Positions 32,775 to 43,434 of a stretch of DNA of 64,000 nt are shown piece after piece (position 1 is the stretch's first letter; each line of letters begins with the position of its first letter). The position numbers and the translations under genes are program-made. Origin of the DNA: Pyropia haitanensis (taxonomy: Eukaryota > Rhodophyta > Bangiophyceae > Bangiales > Bangiaceae); the NCBI GenBank assembly GCA_008729055.1, contig SDUX01000004.1, forward strand, positions 1,240,001 through 1,304,000, given 5' to 3'. The notes beneath the pieces are model-generated. The model saw nothing but the letters and a program-made list of their open reading frames with translations. It did not search any database and was not told the origin of the DNA.

Positions 32775-33955
32775 TCACAACGCGGCACCGCCGCCCAGGT
32801 CCACCCCTCCCGGGGGCACCAATAGGCTTGGTGCGGCCACGTCCGCACCCGTCACGCCTTTGTCGTGGGCATCGGCCGCGGCGTCCGCGGCCGCCGTCGC
32901 CGCTGGGGTCGTGGCGGCCTCGCACCGGCCGTCCTCGTCCTCCTCCCACCACAGCTGCGGGTAGCCCGCGACGCCCGCAGCCACCCCCCGGCCGCGTGCG
33001 CGCGCCAGCTGCTGGCGGCCGAGCCCCCCCGCCAGCGCCGCCTGGACGGTCTTGAGCTTACGCTTATTCCACACGTTTGGGTCGAGCTCGTGCGCCGCCA
33101 CCCACCCATCCTTCCCCAGGTGGTACACGCTCATGCCGTCAAACATCCACGCGGGCCCGGTGGCCTCGTGCCCACCACCCCGGCCGCCGCCGCCACCGCC
33201 ACGGCGAGCGACCACGGCCACATGGCGGGGCGTCCCCGCGAGACGCCACCGGAGGTAGAGCCGCCCGCCCGGCACGTCGTGGTAGAGCGACAGCACCCGC
33301 ACGGTCGGTGAAACGAGCAGCACCCGCACGTGCGCGCGCGTCGCCCACACCAGCGCCGCGTACGCGTCGAGACCGTGGAGGGAGGGCAGCAGCGTCACGC
33401 CGCCCGGCCGGTGCTTGGCGGAAAACGCCACGCTGGGCGCGTAGATGGACAGGTCGGGGGACCGCCGCGGGAGGGCGGGGTAGTCGGCGCGGAGCGTCTC
33501 AATGACCTTGCCAACGTTGGCATAGTAGTCGGGCGGGCGCTGCGGCTCGCCAGGGGGGGGGGCCCGCGGGACGGCTCGCCGCCGCCGGGCGACGGCAGCG
33601 GCGAGCCGTACGCGCCGGGCGCGGCCGCACCTTGGGGGGTCGGCGCCGGCCGTGGGGGGGGGGGGGGCGTCTCCGCGGGTGCCTTGGCTTTGCCCGTCGA
33701 CGGCGCGCTGCCAGCCGCCGCCGACGGTGGGTGGGGGGGGGTGGGAGACGACGCCGCCAACAAGATGCGCCGCCGCGGCGGCGGGCCCGGCCGCGGCCGC
33801 TCCCCCGGCAGCACCCCGGGGGGCGCTCTTGGCCGCGCCCGCCGCGCGGCGGCAGGGGGCCGTGAGGGGGACAGCCGCGGGAGGGCGCCCGCGACAAAGG
33901 CAGCCACGCCGCCGGCGGGGGCGACACCACCGCCAGCGGTGGGTGGCAACATCAT
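32775..33955 (-). CDS. DUF2358-like protein with plastid-type leader, one homopolymer frameshift
   Basis: The C-terminal two thirds match the pattern I know for DUF2358, a domain found in plants, algae and cyanobacteria with no established function. The order is DYYANVGKVIETLRADYP, DLSIYAPSVAFSA, VRVLSLYHDVPGGRLYLRWRL and WMFDGMSVYHLGKDGWVAAHE. Upstream, the frame that begins at the ATG at 33955 (MMLPPTAGGG, then a long Ala/Pro/Arg segment) looks like a transit peptide. It runs in phase up to the 10-G run 33553-33562, where the reading frame must change to enter the domain. If the run is one base off, the protein is about 390 residues. The tail is Ala/Asp-rich. The gene is divergent from the ArsA/GET3 gene. 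Confidence 0.65.
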
Positions 33956-35127
33956 GGCGACGGGGTGACCTGTCGTGCGGGGGGGAGGAGGGGGGGCGGG
34001 CGGGGGGTTGGAGGTGCCCCGAAGCACCAGCCGGTGCACGCGGGATGCAAGAACGCCGGCCAGCCGCACAGGGACAGGGAGAAGACGATGACGTGGTGGA
34101 CAAGGGGAGGCGGAAACGATGAAAGAAACAACAAGATGGAAGCGCTCCTACGTCCAGCGACAAGGAACAAGACGGAGGTCCCTACACAGACGTCGATGCG
34201 CAAGCGTTGCGAAGGGGCGACGACACGATGGGTGCTATGTCGCGGAGTGGCTCTTCGGACCGGCCGTGTGCTGCAACAGCGGGGCCCCTGTCTGGTGCAG
34301 CACCCCCCCCCCAACCACCGCGCAGAGCGCGCGTTGCGGGTGGCCCCCGGCACTCGAGATACCACAGCCAGTGGTTGAGGGGCCCACGCGGCCCCCCCTG
34401 CCCGCCACGCAGCGCACGACGTGCGGCCACGGCGCGACGGTGGCGCGACGGCGCTTGTGGCCCAGACGCCCCGCCCGGCTCCAGCACCCCCCACGACCGA
34501 GAGCTGCCAGGGTTTCCACGCCAGCTGCTCCCGCCCTCGAGTCATCTGGGGAGGGGGGGGGTCACTGTATATCTCTAAGCGGGCAAAAAGATACGATACT
34601 TTCCACGCAACCAATTTGTATGGAGGGTGGAGCACCAGGTCCTGCAAAATCGCGGCGCGAGGTGGCCCCCCCCTTACGCCCCCCGCTCACCCCTGTGTGC
34701 ATGACGTGCGCATGCAAATCTAAACACAAGAAGATAGGGAAGACGATGCCACGGGCATCGCGAATGACAGCAGCAGGCCGCTTTGGAGGGGCAGGCCAAG
34801 TCTCGACCGCGGAGCTCTGCCGCCAACCTCGATCCACGGCAGACGGGTGGCGGCACACGTGGCCGCGGGGGTGTGCCGCGGCCGCTAGCTAGGCGCGGCT
34901 CCACCGGCCAGCCAGCCTCCTTGGTGCGTCGTGTCGGAGGCCCCGTCACCGGCGCCCTTCTTCTCGGACGCCCCGTCTTCTTCCCCAGGTTGAGTTCGTC
35001 CGCCGACGCGCAGCAGTCGCGGCAGTCGCGGCGTCCGCAACGAACGCGGGGAGCCGCCGTTGCGGGTTGCCCCGTTTCTTCCTCTGTCCCCAGCTGCGTT
35101 CGCCCCCCCCCCCCCCACCGCGGTGTC
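33956..35127. other. Divergent intergenic, DUF2358 and ArsA/GET3 genes
   Basis: About 1.2 kb with no supported gene. The parts at 34090-34240 and 34560-34800 are less GC-rich. The region presumably holds both promoters. Confidence 0.4.
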
Positions 35128-37811
35128 ATGGCGCCGCTCGCTGCGTCAGCCGACGGCGGTGGCGCCCCCAGCGCCGCGGTGGGGGTGCCAGCGGCGGCGG
35201 CGTCATCGGCGGCGGCATCGGCGGCGGCGTCGGCGCTCGCCTTTGTGGTGGCCGTTGGCGGCGGCCGGTTGCGGACGGCTGCCGCCTCTACCCGGCCGGT
35301 GGGCCACGTGACTGACGCCCCCCCCCCCGGCCGCTCGGCGTTTGTCGGCGCTCCCTGTCTGGCCGCGCGCCAACACGCGGGTGCCAGTGGCCGCCGCCGG
35401 TGCCGTGCGCCGCGCACCGGCGCGGCGGCGCCCCCCCCCACGGCGGCCGTCGCCGGGTCGCCCGACGCGGGCGCCGCGGCCGCGGCGTCGGCGTCTGCCT
35501 CCCCCCCCCCGCAGCCGCTGGCGGCGACGGTGCCGCCGCGGCGTCGGCGACCGCCCCCCTCCGCGTGCTCCTCGACAACCCGGCCACCCGGCGGTACGTG
35601 TTTGTCGGCGGCAAGGGCGGCGTCGGCAAGACGTCCACCGCTGCGGCGCTCGCGCTGCGGTGTGCCGACGAGGGCCTCCGCACGCTCGTGCTGTCGACCG
35701 ACCCGGCGCACTCGCTCGGCGACGCGCTCGCGGTGGACCTGTCGGGGGGGGCGGTGACGCCCGTCGCGCCGGGCCTCGACGCCCTCGAGTCGGACACGGC
35801 CGACGCGGTCGCCGAGTTCCGTGCCATCGTGTCGTCTGTCAAGGGCGGCGGCGGTGGTGACGGCGACGGCAATGGCAGCGGCGGCGGCGGGGATGCTGGC
35901 GCGGCGGGGAGGGGTGGCAACGCCGCCTTCCTGGGCAAGCTCGGCAAGCAGCTGGGCCTGTCCGAATTTGGGGAGGTCCTGGACACCATCCCCCCGGGGG
36001 CGGACGAGTTTGTGGCGCTGACCAAGGTGCTCCGGCTGGTCGAGTCTCCCGACGCGGCCGTCCACTATGACCGGGTCATTATCGACACGGCGCCGACGGG
36101 GCACACGCTGCGGCTGCTGGCGTTCCCAGACTTTCTCGACGCCTTTCTTGCCAAGGCGGTGGCGCTGCGGTCCCGGCTGGACGGGGCGGCGAGCCTCCTC
36201 TCCGCCACGGGCAACCTGTCGTCCATCCTGTCGAGCGTGGCGGGCGGCGGCGGCGGGTCGACGCCGTCTAAAAAGGACGTGCAGCGCGCGACGGCGGTGG
36301 CGGCGGAGCGGGTGGCGGCGTACCGGGAGCAGATGGCGGAGCTGTCAGACCTGTTTCGCGACCCGGCCCGCTCCGAGTTTGTTGTCGTCTCCATCCCCAC
36401 CGAGCTGTCGGTAGCCGAGTCGCGGCGGCTCGTCGATGCCCTCTGGGCCGAGGGCATCTGGGTGCGGAACCTGGTGGCCAACCAGGTGGTCCCGGCGGGC
36501 AGCGAGGCGTCGTACGTGGCGCGGCTGTGCGCGGGGCAGGCGGCACAAATTGGGCGCATTCGGGAGAGCGCTGCGCTCGGCAACCTCCACCTGACGCAGG
36601 TGCCCCGGTTTGACACGGAGGTCCGCGGCGTGTACGGCCTCCGTGCGCTCTCCACCGTCGCGTACCCCGACGCGCACCTGTCGGAGCGGTGGGGCGACCT
36701 CTTTGACGCGGCCGTCTCGTCGGGGGGGAACCCCGACGACGCGCCCGCGGCACCCACCGACGCGGCGCTCGCGGACGCGTCGGGCCTGGGCGCCGCCGCC
36801 CGCTTTGTGTTTGTGGGCGGCAAGGGGGGGGTGGGCAAGACCAGCTCCGCGGCGGCGATGGGGGTGAAGCTCGCCGACGCGGGCATCCGTACGCTCGTCC
36901 TCTCCACGGACCCCGCGCACTCGCTGGGCGACGCGCTCGCGCTCGACCTGTCGGGCGGCGCGCCGGTGCCCGTGGACGCGACGGGCAACCTCCTCTACGC
37001 CATGGAGATTGACACGGCGGCGGCGGTGGCGCAGTTTCGGGGCGTCATCCAGTCGCTGGCGACCGGGTCAGGCGGCGGGGTGGGCGGCGACCTGGCGCGC
37101 AAGCTGGGCATTGGCGAGTTTGCCGACATCCTGGACAATACCCCCCCCGGGGTGGACGAGCTCGTCGCGCTCGTGCAGGTGGTGGACCTGGTGCGCACCG
37201 GCGGCTTTGACCGGGTCATCATTGACACGGCGCCGACGGGGCACACGCTGCGGCTGCTGGCGTTCCCCGAGTTTATCGACGCCTTTCTCGGGCGGGTGCT
37301 GCGGCTCAAGGCGCGGCTGGACGGGGCGCTGAAGAAGGTCAAATCCCTCTTTGGCGGGGGCAAAAAGGACCAGGCCGCGGCCGAGGCGGACCTCGCCAAC
37401 GCGTCCGACGCGGTCGACCGCTTCCGCCGCAACATGACCGCCCTGCGGGCGGTCATCCAGGACCAGGAGGCGACGCAGTTTGCGGTCGTCACCATCCCGA
37501 CCGCGCTGGCGGTGGCCGAGTCGGAGCGCCTCGTCGGAGCGCTGCGCACCGACGGGGTGGCGGTCGCGAACGTGATTGTCAACCTGGTCCTCCCGGACGC
37601 GGCCGCCGAACCGTACGTGCGGCGGCTGGTGCGGGGCCAGCAGGGGTGCCTGGACAAGCTGCGTGCCGCGTCGGCGGCCAAGGACGTGGCCGTCACGCAG
37701 GTTCCCTTCTTTGACGTGGAAGTGCGGGGGGAGTACGGCCTCCGCGCGATGGGCGAAGTGATGTTTGCCGACGCCCAGGGGGCCCCACCGGAGGAGAAGG
37801 CGGGCGCATAG
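35128..37811 (+). CDS. Double-domain ArsA/GET3 ATPase with transit-like leader
   Basis: Two complete ArsA/GET3 ATPase domains in tandem. Each has the deviant Walker A GGKGGVGKTS (35607 and 36816 onward), LVLSTDPAHSLGDALA, a PPGxDE switch segment, and DTAPTGHTLRLLAFP (about 36080 and 37226). Each also has a membrane-facing helical insert and a V(F/R)GxYGLRA end. GET3 proteins deliver tail-anchored proteins; ArsA proteins power arsenite export. The tandem form is the ArsA layout, but no arsenite-binding Cys pattern is evident, so I do not choose between roles. Upstream, the frame from the ATG at 35128 is Ala/Ser/Arg-rich (MAPLAASADGG, later GRSAFVGAPCLAARQ) and looks like a plastid leader. It joins the first domain only by a frame change at the 10-C run 35501-35510. 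From about 35515 to the stop the frame is uninterrupted. Confidence 0.85.
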
Positions 37812-38593
37812 GTAGCCGCATGGGTTCTGTTTTCGTTTTGCTGCTGTTCCCGAGGCATGTTGCTGTGTTTGGCAGCGTCTCAAAGCAATGTGTCGCGCAG
37901 AGAGAGGGGTGCGCTACCCCGTCGGCCGTTATCTTTTATCTCCATGCGCCCCGGACCCCGCGGCTGTGGTACTCGCTGCCGCTTCGGACATTGGGGCTAG
38001 GCTCAAGGTCGGTGTGCAAGCCCTCCGCCCCCCCACGCTCCACCGCCGAACCAGGCGCGCGCCGCGGGAGCGCATACACCAGTGTTCTCGCACGGGGCTC
38101 GAGCCCCATGCTCCGGACCTGCCCACGGGACACCGCTGGTACAGCATCGCCCGCCTCCGCTACGAACGCGTCCACATTCGCGGTCGCTAGCTAGACGACG
38201 ATGCACGTATTGGCGTTGGTATGTACTGCAGGCCATTTGTTGTCTGCACTTGCCGAGCTCTGGCACGACTGGTCGGGGCGTGAAGGTGGGATGGGGGGCT
38301 ACCCCGTGATCTGAGCTCAGATATACGTAGCACTGAGCTCAAGCGGCGCGTACAGCACCCGTTCTGGTCGAAGGAGAAGAATCTGTCCGTCAGCTGGGCT
38401 GAGTGCCTGATCCACCCCCCCCTGCGTCACCCCCCCGCTGCGCCCCCGCTGCCGCCACCCGCCGTCGCCTCCCCCTCCGTCCTTCTCCCGCGTCCCGCTG
38501 TCCCACCTTCGTCCTCATCATCAACCCGCCCTCGTCACCACCCCGCCCGTCGTCATCGTCTGCCTTGTCCCTCCCCGCCCCCCCCCGCCGATC
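37812..38593. other. Intergenic between ArsA/GET3 and GSA genes
   Basis: 782 bp between two genes on the same strand. Composition is mixed, with a less GC-rich section at 38180-38390. The last 190 bases before the GSA start are pyrimidine-rich. I see no RNA gene. Confidence 0.45.
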
Positions 38594-40036
38594 ATGGCGC
38601 GCGCCGCGTTTGTCGGCTCGGCCGCGGGCGTCACGGCCCGCGCGAGCGCCTTTACCCCCGCCGCCGCCGCCGTCTCGACGGCGCGCCCCGCTGGCCGCGG
38701 GCGGGCCGCTGCGGGTGGCGCCACGATGGTGGCCCCCCCCGCGTCGACGCACGTGACGGACAAGAGCGCGGCGATCATGGAGGAGGCCAAGGACCTGATG
38801 CCCGGCGGCGTCAACAGCCCCGTCCGGGCGTTCAAGTCGGTCGGCGGGGGCCCCGTCGTGTTTGACCACGTCAAGGGCTCCAAGGCCGTCGACGTGGACG
38901 GCAACACGTACGTTGACTACATCGGCTCGTGGGGGCCGGCCATTGTTGGCGCCGCCAACGACGAGGTCAACGCCGCGCTGCACGCGGCGCTGGAGAAGGG
39001 CACCAGCTTTGGCGCGCCGAATGTGCTCGAGAATCAGCTGGCCGCCGCGGTCATTGACGCGGTGCCGTCCATCGAGATGGTGCGGTTTGTCAACTCGGGC
39101 ACGGAGGCGTGCATGAGCGTCATCCGGGTGATGCGCGCGTTTACCAAGCGGGAGAAGCTCATCAAGTTCTCGGGCTGCTACCACGGCCACGCCGACATGT
39201 ACCTGGTGCAGGCGGGCTCGGGGGTGCTGACGCTGGGCCTGCCCGACTCGCCGGGCGTGCCCGCCTCGTCCACCGCTCCCACGCTGGTCGCCAAGTACAA
39301 TGACCTTGACTCGGTGCGGGCGCTGTTTGAGGCCAACCCAGGGGAGATTGCGGGCGTCATCCTCGAGCCAGTGGTGGGCAACTCGGGGTTCATTCCCCCC
39401 GTGCCTGGCTTCCTCGAGGGCCTCCGCGAGCTGGTCACCGCCCAGGGCGCGCTGCTGTGCTTTGACGAGGTGATGACGGGCTTCCGGGTCGCGTATGGCG
39501 GCGCGCAGACCCACTACAACATCAAACCCGACATCTCGTGCTTTGGCAAGGTCATTGGTGGCGGCCTGCCGGTGGGCGCGTTTGGCGGCCGCCGTGAGGT
39601 TATGGAGATGGTCGCCCCCGCGGGCCCCGTCTACCAGGCAGGCACCCTGTCGGGCAACCCGCTGGCCATGACGGCGGGCCTCAAGACGCTCGAGATCCTC
39701 CGTCGCCCCGGCGCGTACGAGCAGCTGGACCGGGTGACGGGCCGGCTGGTGGCGGGCCTCCTCGACGCGGCGCGGGAGGCGGGCCACGAGGCGTGTGGCG
39801 GGCACGTGTCGGGCATGTTTGGCTTCTTCTTTGCCAAGGGCCCGATCACCTGCTTTGAGGACGTTGCCGCGCAGGCGGACTTTGCCAAGTTCCAAAAGTA
39901 CCACAGGGGGATGCTTGAGGAGGGCGTCTACCTCGCGCCGTCGGCGTACGAGGCGGGCTTTGTGGGGCTGGAGCACTCGGAGGAGGACGTGGACTTTACG
40001 CTGGCCGCCGCGCGCAAGGTGTTTGCAACGCTCTAA
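38594..40036 (+). CDS. GSA: Glutamate-1-semialdehyde 2,1-aminomutase (plastid)
   Basis: PLP enzyme converting glutamate-1-semialdehyde to 5-aminolevulinate, the committed precursor of haem, chlorophyll and phycobilins in plastids. The protein has 480 residues. The first 45 or so ([20 protein letters not shown], then an Ala/Arg-rich stretch) form a typical plastid transit peptide. The mature enzyme begins near [19 protein letters not shown]. Visible active-site segments are [29 protein letters not shown] and the PLP lysine Lys319 in [27 protein letters not shown] and the [11 protein letters not shown] end segment are also present. Length and order match the family throughout, with no intron and no frameshift. 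It is the cleanest gene in the window. The next gene converges on it after 341 bp. Confidence 0.97.
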   Translation: MARAAFVGSAAGVTARASAFTPAAAAVSTARPAGRGRAAAGGATMVAPPASTHVTDKSAAIMEEAKDLMPGGVNSPVRAFKSVGGGPVVFDHVKGSKAVDVDGNTYVDYIGSWGPAIVGAANDEVNAALHAALEKGTSFGAPNVLENQLAAAVIDAVPSIEMVRFVNSGTEACMSVIRVMRAFTKREKLIKFSGCYHGHADMYLVQAGSGVLTLGLPDSPGVPASSTAPTLVAKYNDLDSVRALFEANPGEIAGVILEPVVGNSGFIPPVPGFLEGLRELVTAQGALLCFDEVMTGFRVAYGGAQTHYNIKPDISCFGKVIGGGLPVGAFGGRREVMEMVAPAGPVYQAGTLSGNPLAMTAGLKTLEILRRPGAYEQLDRVTGRLVAGLLDAAREAGHEACGGHVSGMFGFFFAKGPITCFEDVAAQADFAKFQKYHRGMLEEGVYLAPSAYEAGFVGLEHSEEDVDFTLAAARKVFATL

Positions 40037-40377
40037 GGGGGGGGCTGCGGTGCGGTGGGTAGGTATTGTTGCGCGGGCGGCCCGGGGGGTGCATGTAAGG
40101 GAAGGTGACGGTATCCGACTCCTCCGAGGCCCTTGATGTTCTTTTTGTGTGTTTTTTTTCCCTGCTGTTCGGCACAGAGGCGGATGCGCATTGTAAAACT
40201 CTGGCCTGTCCATCTCGCGTCCAAGCCGCCCCCCCTCAGCTGTAGGTGTGCGCGCCGCAAGTCCGTGCGCGTGTGCAAACCAAGAGCAGGGCTCCGGCGC
40301 GACACAGGCAGATGGGTGCCGCGCCCGCAACGGGCAAGGTGCGCGCGGCCGCGAGGCGTGCACCCCCCCCCCCCCCC
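40037..40377. other. Convergent 3' intergenic region after GSA
   Basis: 341 bp with a T run near 40150-40160 and a C run at about 40364-40377 immediately beside the zinc-finger gene's stop. No gene seen. Confidence 0.45.
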
Positions 40378-40584
40378 TCACATGGTCCCCGCAACGGGTG
40401 GGGCGGCTTTGGTCTTGCGCTTCTTCTTCTTGTCCCCCCGGCCGCCGTCGGCCGCCGCCGCCGGCGACGGCGCCGGCAGTGCCGCCGCCGGCGCCGTCGC
40501 GCCGGCGCCCTTGCGCTTGCCGACGGTGCCGCGCGCCGCGGGCGAGCCGCCCACGGGTCCCGCCGGTGCCGCCGCCGCGCCCGG

Positions 40585-40621
<37 letters not shown>

Positions 40622-41610
40622 GCCCGGTTGGCCGCCTTGCGCGCGTTCTTGGCTCGCGCCGCCGCCACCTGCCGCTCCGTCCGGCCGTCCCGGGCGGCCG
40701 CCGCCGCGGCGCGCTGGTGGCCGCGGCTGGCCAGGTGGTCCGCCACGTCCGCGTCGGCGAGGAGCACCTTGGTGGGGCACAGCGTGCACGTGCGGACGGC
40801 ACTGCCGTTGGTGCTACCGCCGACGCCGGGGGGGGGGGGGGGCGCCGCAGCGGCGGCGCCAGCGGGAGGGGAGGGTGCTGTACGGGGGAAAGGGCTTGCG
40901 GAGCCGCGACCGGTGGCCGCCCCGGTGGGGGGGCCGGGCGCGACGGCCGCAGCGGGGGAGGGGGCGCCGGCAGCGGCGGCGGCGTCGCCCCCGTCGGCGG
41001 TGTGCCCCCCGCCGGCTGGGCTTTGACGGCCACCGCCCGCGTCGGCGGGGGCCGCCCACGGCGCCGCCGCCGGGTCTACCACCCACGCCGCGGCGGCGGC
41101 GACGCCAGCCCCGGCGGCGGCGGACCGCCGCGACCGCGACCGCGACCGCGGCGCGCCCTCCGCGTTGACCGCCTCGGGCGGGGCGGCGACGTCGGCGGCG
41201 ACGCCCGCCGCGCCCGGCACGCCCGCGACCAGGTCTGGGTCGTTGGCCAGCAGCCGCTGCAGCGCCACCGCAGACCGCCGTTGTTGCCGCCGCCGCCGCC
41301 GCCGCCGTCGCGGCAGCTGAGGCGACGTTGACCCCGGGGGGGGGGGGAGGGTGCCGCCAGCCGCACCACCGACGGCGACGGCCGCGTTGCTGTCGCTGTC
41401 GTTGCCGCCGCTGTCGCTGCTGCTGCTACTGGACGCGGCGGTGGCGGCGGTGGTGCCGGGCGTCGCGCAGCCGCCGCCGTCGCCGCCACCGTCGCCGCGG
41501 TCGGCCGAGTCCCACGTGGCGTCCGAGGAGGCAGACGAGGAGCTGAGGCTGCCGTCCGACTCGCCGCCGCCGCCGCCGTGCAGGACGTTCCATTTCGCGC
41601 GCTTGATCAT
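40378..41610 (-). CDS. C2H2 zinc-finger protein with basic Ala/Lys-rich tail
   Basis: A 410-residue protein starting MIKRAKWNVLHGG at 41610. The N-terminal 80 residues are Ser/Asp/Gly-rich and acidic. A basic LPRRRRRRRRQQRR block follows near residue 90. After a low-complexity Ala/Pro/Gly centre comes one zinc-finger-like segment, RTCTLCPTKVLL followed by DHLASRGHQR, with C-x2-C and H-x5-H ligands, about residues 270-295. This is the spacing seen in RNA-binding or U1-like C2H2 fingers. A helical Arg/Ala stretch and a final KKKKRKTK cluster suggest nuclear or nucleolar localisation. I do not recognise the specific family. The start is chosen because sequence upstream of it in the same frame is Pro/Ser simple sequence. 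Confidence 0.65.
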
Positions 41611-42667
41611 GGCGTCACAGGGGGGCGGAGAAGCTCCTGGGAAGGAGGGGATGGAGAACGGGGAGGGCGGAAGGGGAGGAAGAGCGAGGAGGGGGGAGAG
41701 GACGGGGGGGGCGGAAGGAGGAGCAGTCGGATGCGGGGAGGGGTGGGGGTGGGGGGAGGTGTGAGCGAGGGTGGCAGTGGAGGGGGGCGAAAGAGGAGAG
41801 CGGCGCCGACCCGTTCGAGGGGGGGAGAGCGACGGGTGCGCTCTGCCCAGACGGGGCCGGCGAGTGCACGGCCGCGAGCGCAGCTGCAGACGATGACAGC
41901 CGCCACGGCGACGGCCGCCCATCGCCGGCGGCCGTCACCAAGGCGCGGCCGACGTGGGGATGGCGGGCACAGTTGGATTCCAAAACGTGGGCGGGCCACA
42001 AGATCAACGCGAGGCGTCACCGTTTCCGATTCATCCGACGGGCTCGTCGCGGGGCGCCGCATCGACCGGCACCGCGACGCACGGCTCCCCACCACGCCGC
42101 TCCTCCCTGCAGTGTCGCTCCCCTTCTGCCTACACGCCGCCATCAACCCTCGTTGTCGGTGAGAGTCAACAGGACGGTGGTGGCGGTGGAGAGACGAACC
42201 GTCATGCGGTGGGGGCCGCGGGCGCGCCGCCCTCCCCCCTACCGCCCGTTGAGAATTGCGGCACCACCGCCGACGCTGCGAGCCGCGGTGGTGCCGGCGG
42301 CGGCAGCCGCGGCAGTGGAGGTCGGTAACAGTCGCTAAACTCCAGCCAATATCCCCCCCCTCCACACAGATTCACCTCGCTGGCAGCCCGACACCCCTTT
42401 TGCCAAGACGCTTCCCTCCGCTGCTCCGTCCCGCCCACCCCAGTCGACACGCCACGCGACGCACCCGCGGCGCAGTCGCCTCTGTCACCCCACCGTAGCG
42501 CGCCCATGATCACCTGTACAAAGGCGTTGGCGACGTTTGCTCGAGGTGGCTTCCTTCCTTGGTGCAAGCCTGAAGACGTGTGCGCACACCACTGCAAAAA
42601 CGACGTTACACGCAGGCTTTTCGTACACTTGAGTATATGATGAATCATTCGTTGTCGTTGCCAATCA
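41611..42667. other. Intergenic between zinc-finger gene and tRNA
   Basis: About 1.06 kb. The first 200 bases are purine-rich (long GGAG-type stretch 41620-41770). From 42480 the composition becomes distinctly more AT-rich up to the tRNA. I see no protein gene. Confidence 0.45.
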
Positions 42668-42765
42668 GCTGCTATGGCCGAGAGGTTTAATCAAGGATGC
42701 ACCGAAGGCGGCAGTCTCAAGAGCTGCTGACGCAAGTCTCCTGGGTTCGAATCCCAGTGGCAGCA
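42668..42765 (+). tRNA. tRNA-Leu(CAA) with a 16-nt insertion in the D-loop
   Basis: The acceptor stem GCTGCTA pairs with TGGCAGC (42758-42764), with discriminator A at 42765. The anticodon stem GCAGT/GCTGC encloses the 7-nt loop CTCAAGA, giving anticodon CAA at 42718-42720. The T arm is CTGGG-TTCGAAT-CCCAG (42741-42757). A type II variable arm with a GAC/GTC stem lies between, as expected for tRNA-Leu. The D-stem GCC/GGC is present, but the D-loop is about 26 nt instead of about 10. Removing 16 nt from within 42689-42706 restores a normal 82-nt tRNA-Leu. The insertion boundary is ambiguous because AA occurs at both ends. A five-T run at 42770-42774 is a fitting Pol III terminator. I take the insertion as an ectopic intron. 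Confidence 0.88.
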
Positions 42766-42769
42766 GTAC

Positions 42770-42774
42770 TTTTT
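42770..42774 (+). terminator. Pol III terminator T run
   Basis: Five T residues five bases after the tRNA discriminator base, in the usual position for RNA polymerase III termination. Confidence 0.7.
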
Positions 42775-43299
42775 GGATTTTCTTGCAAATTGCAGATGAC
42801 CCTTCTGGCACGTAGCGTCGTACGCTCGCACAGCGCTAGTCGACGCGCAAAATCCGAGCGAGCCGCGCAAGTGTCGTCGTCAGCCTTGCCGCCGCTGTTA
42901 GTACGTGCGCACACCGTCCCCCATGTGACTGGCCAAGGCATGGGCCCCCGCTAGGTTTGCTCTCGAGCACGACCTGCAGCCGGCGGACCTGCAGGTCAGC
43001 ATGTCGCGCAAACCACGCGATGAACCCAGTCCCAAACTGACTCACAAGAGCCGGTTGCTTTTCCACCTTTTTACGACTGGGCGTGACGCAAGGCCCTATA
43101 GGCTTCCCGCCATCCACACCTCCGCCAACGTCCCTCCCGCCCCGTCGCGCTCCCACCGACAGCCCACCCCGCCACCCACGGTGTGCGGGGCAGATACGCT
43201 CAAGCAAGGCGAGCGCGATTGCCCCCCGCACGCCCCCAACAACTGCGCAGGAGAAGGATACCCCTTCCCCCATACAATACAATCCATCCACTCTACCCG

Positions 43300-43326
43300 C
43301 GTCGCGTCACCGCCGTACGGCGGCGG
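43300..43326 (-). other. Conserved 3'-flank hairpin, gene B
   Basis: GC-rich inverted repeat with core CCGCCGTACGGCGG followed (gene strand) by TGACGCG, about 110 nt after the stop codon of B. The same hairpin follows genes C, D and E. Confidence 0.6.
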
Positions 43327-43434
43327 TGCCGCCTCCATCCGACCAGCTGCGCCGCCACCGCCCTCATCTGACGGCGCCGCATGGCCGCCGCCTACCCCCC
43401 CCTGGCGGCGGGCCACCAAACCGGCTACTCACCC

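Larger units (their letters stand above)
42766..43434. other. Region between tRNA and secreted gene B
   Basis: After the tRNA terminator the sequence is mixed to about 43070, where the left arm of the first inverted repeat begins. The rest up to the stop of gene B is its 3' flank, including the hairpin at about 43300-43326. No further gene. Confidence 0.45.
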
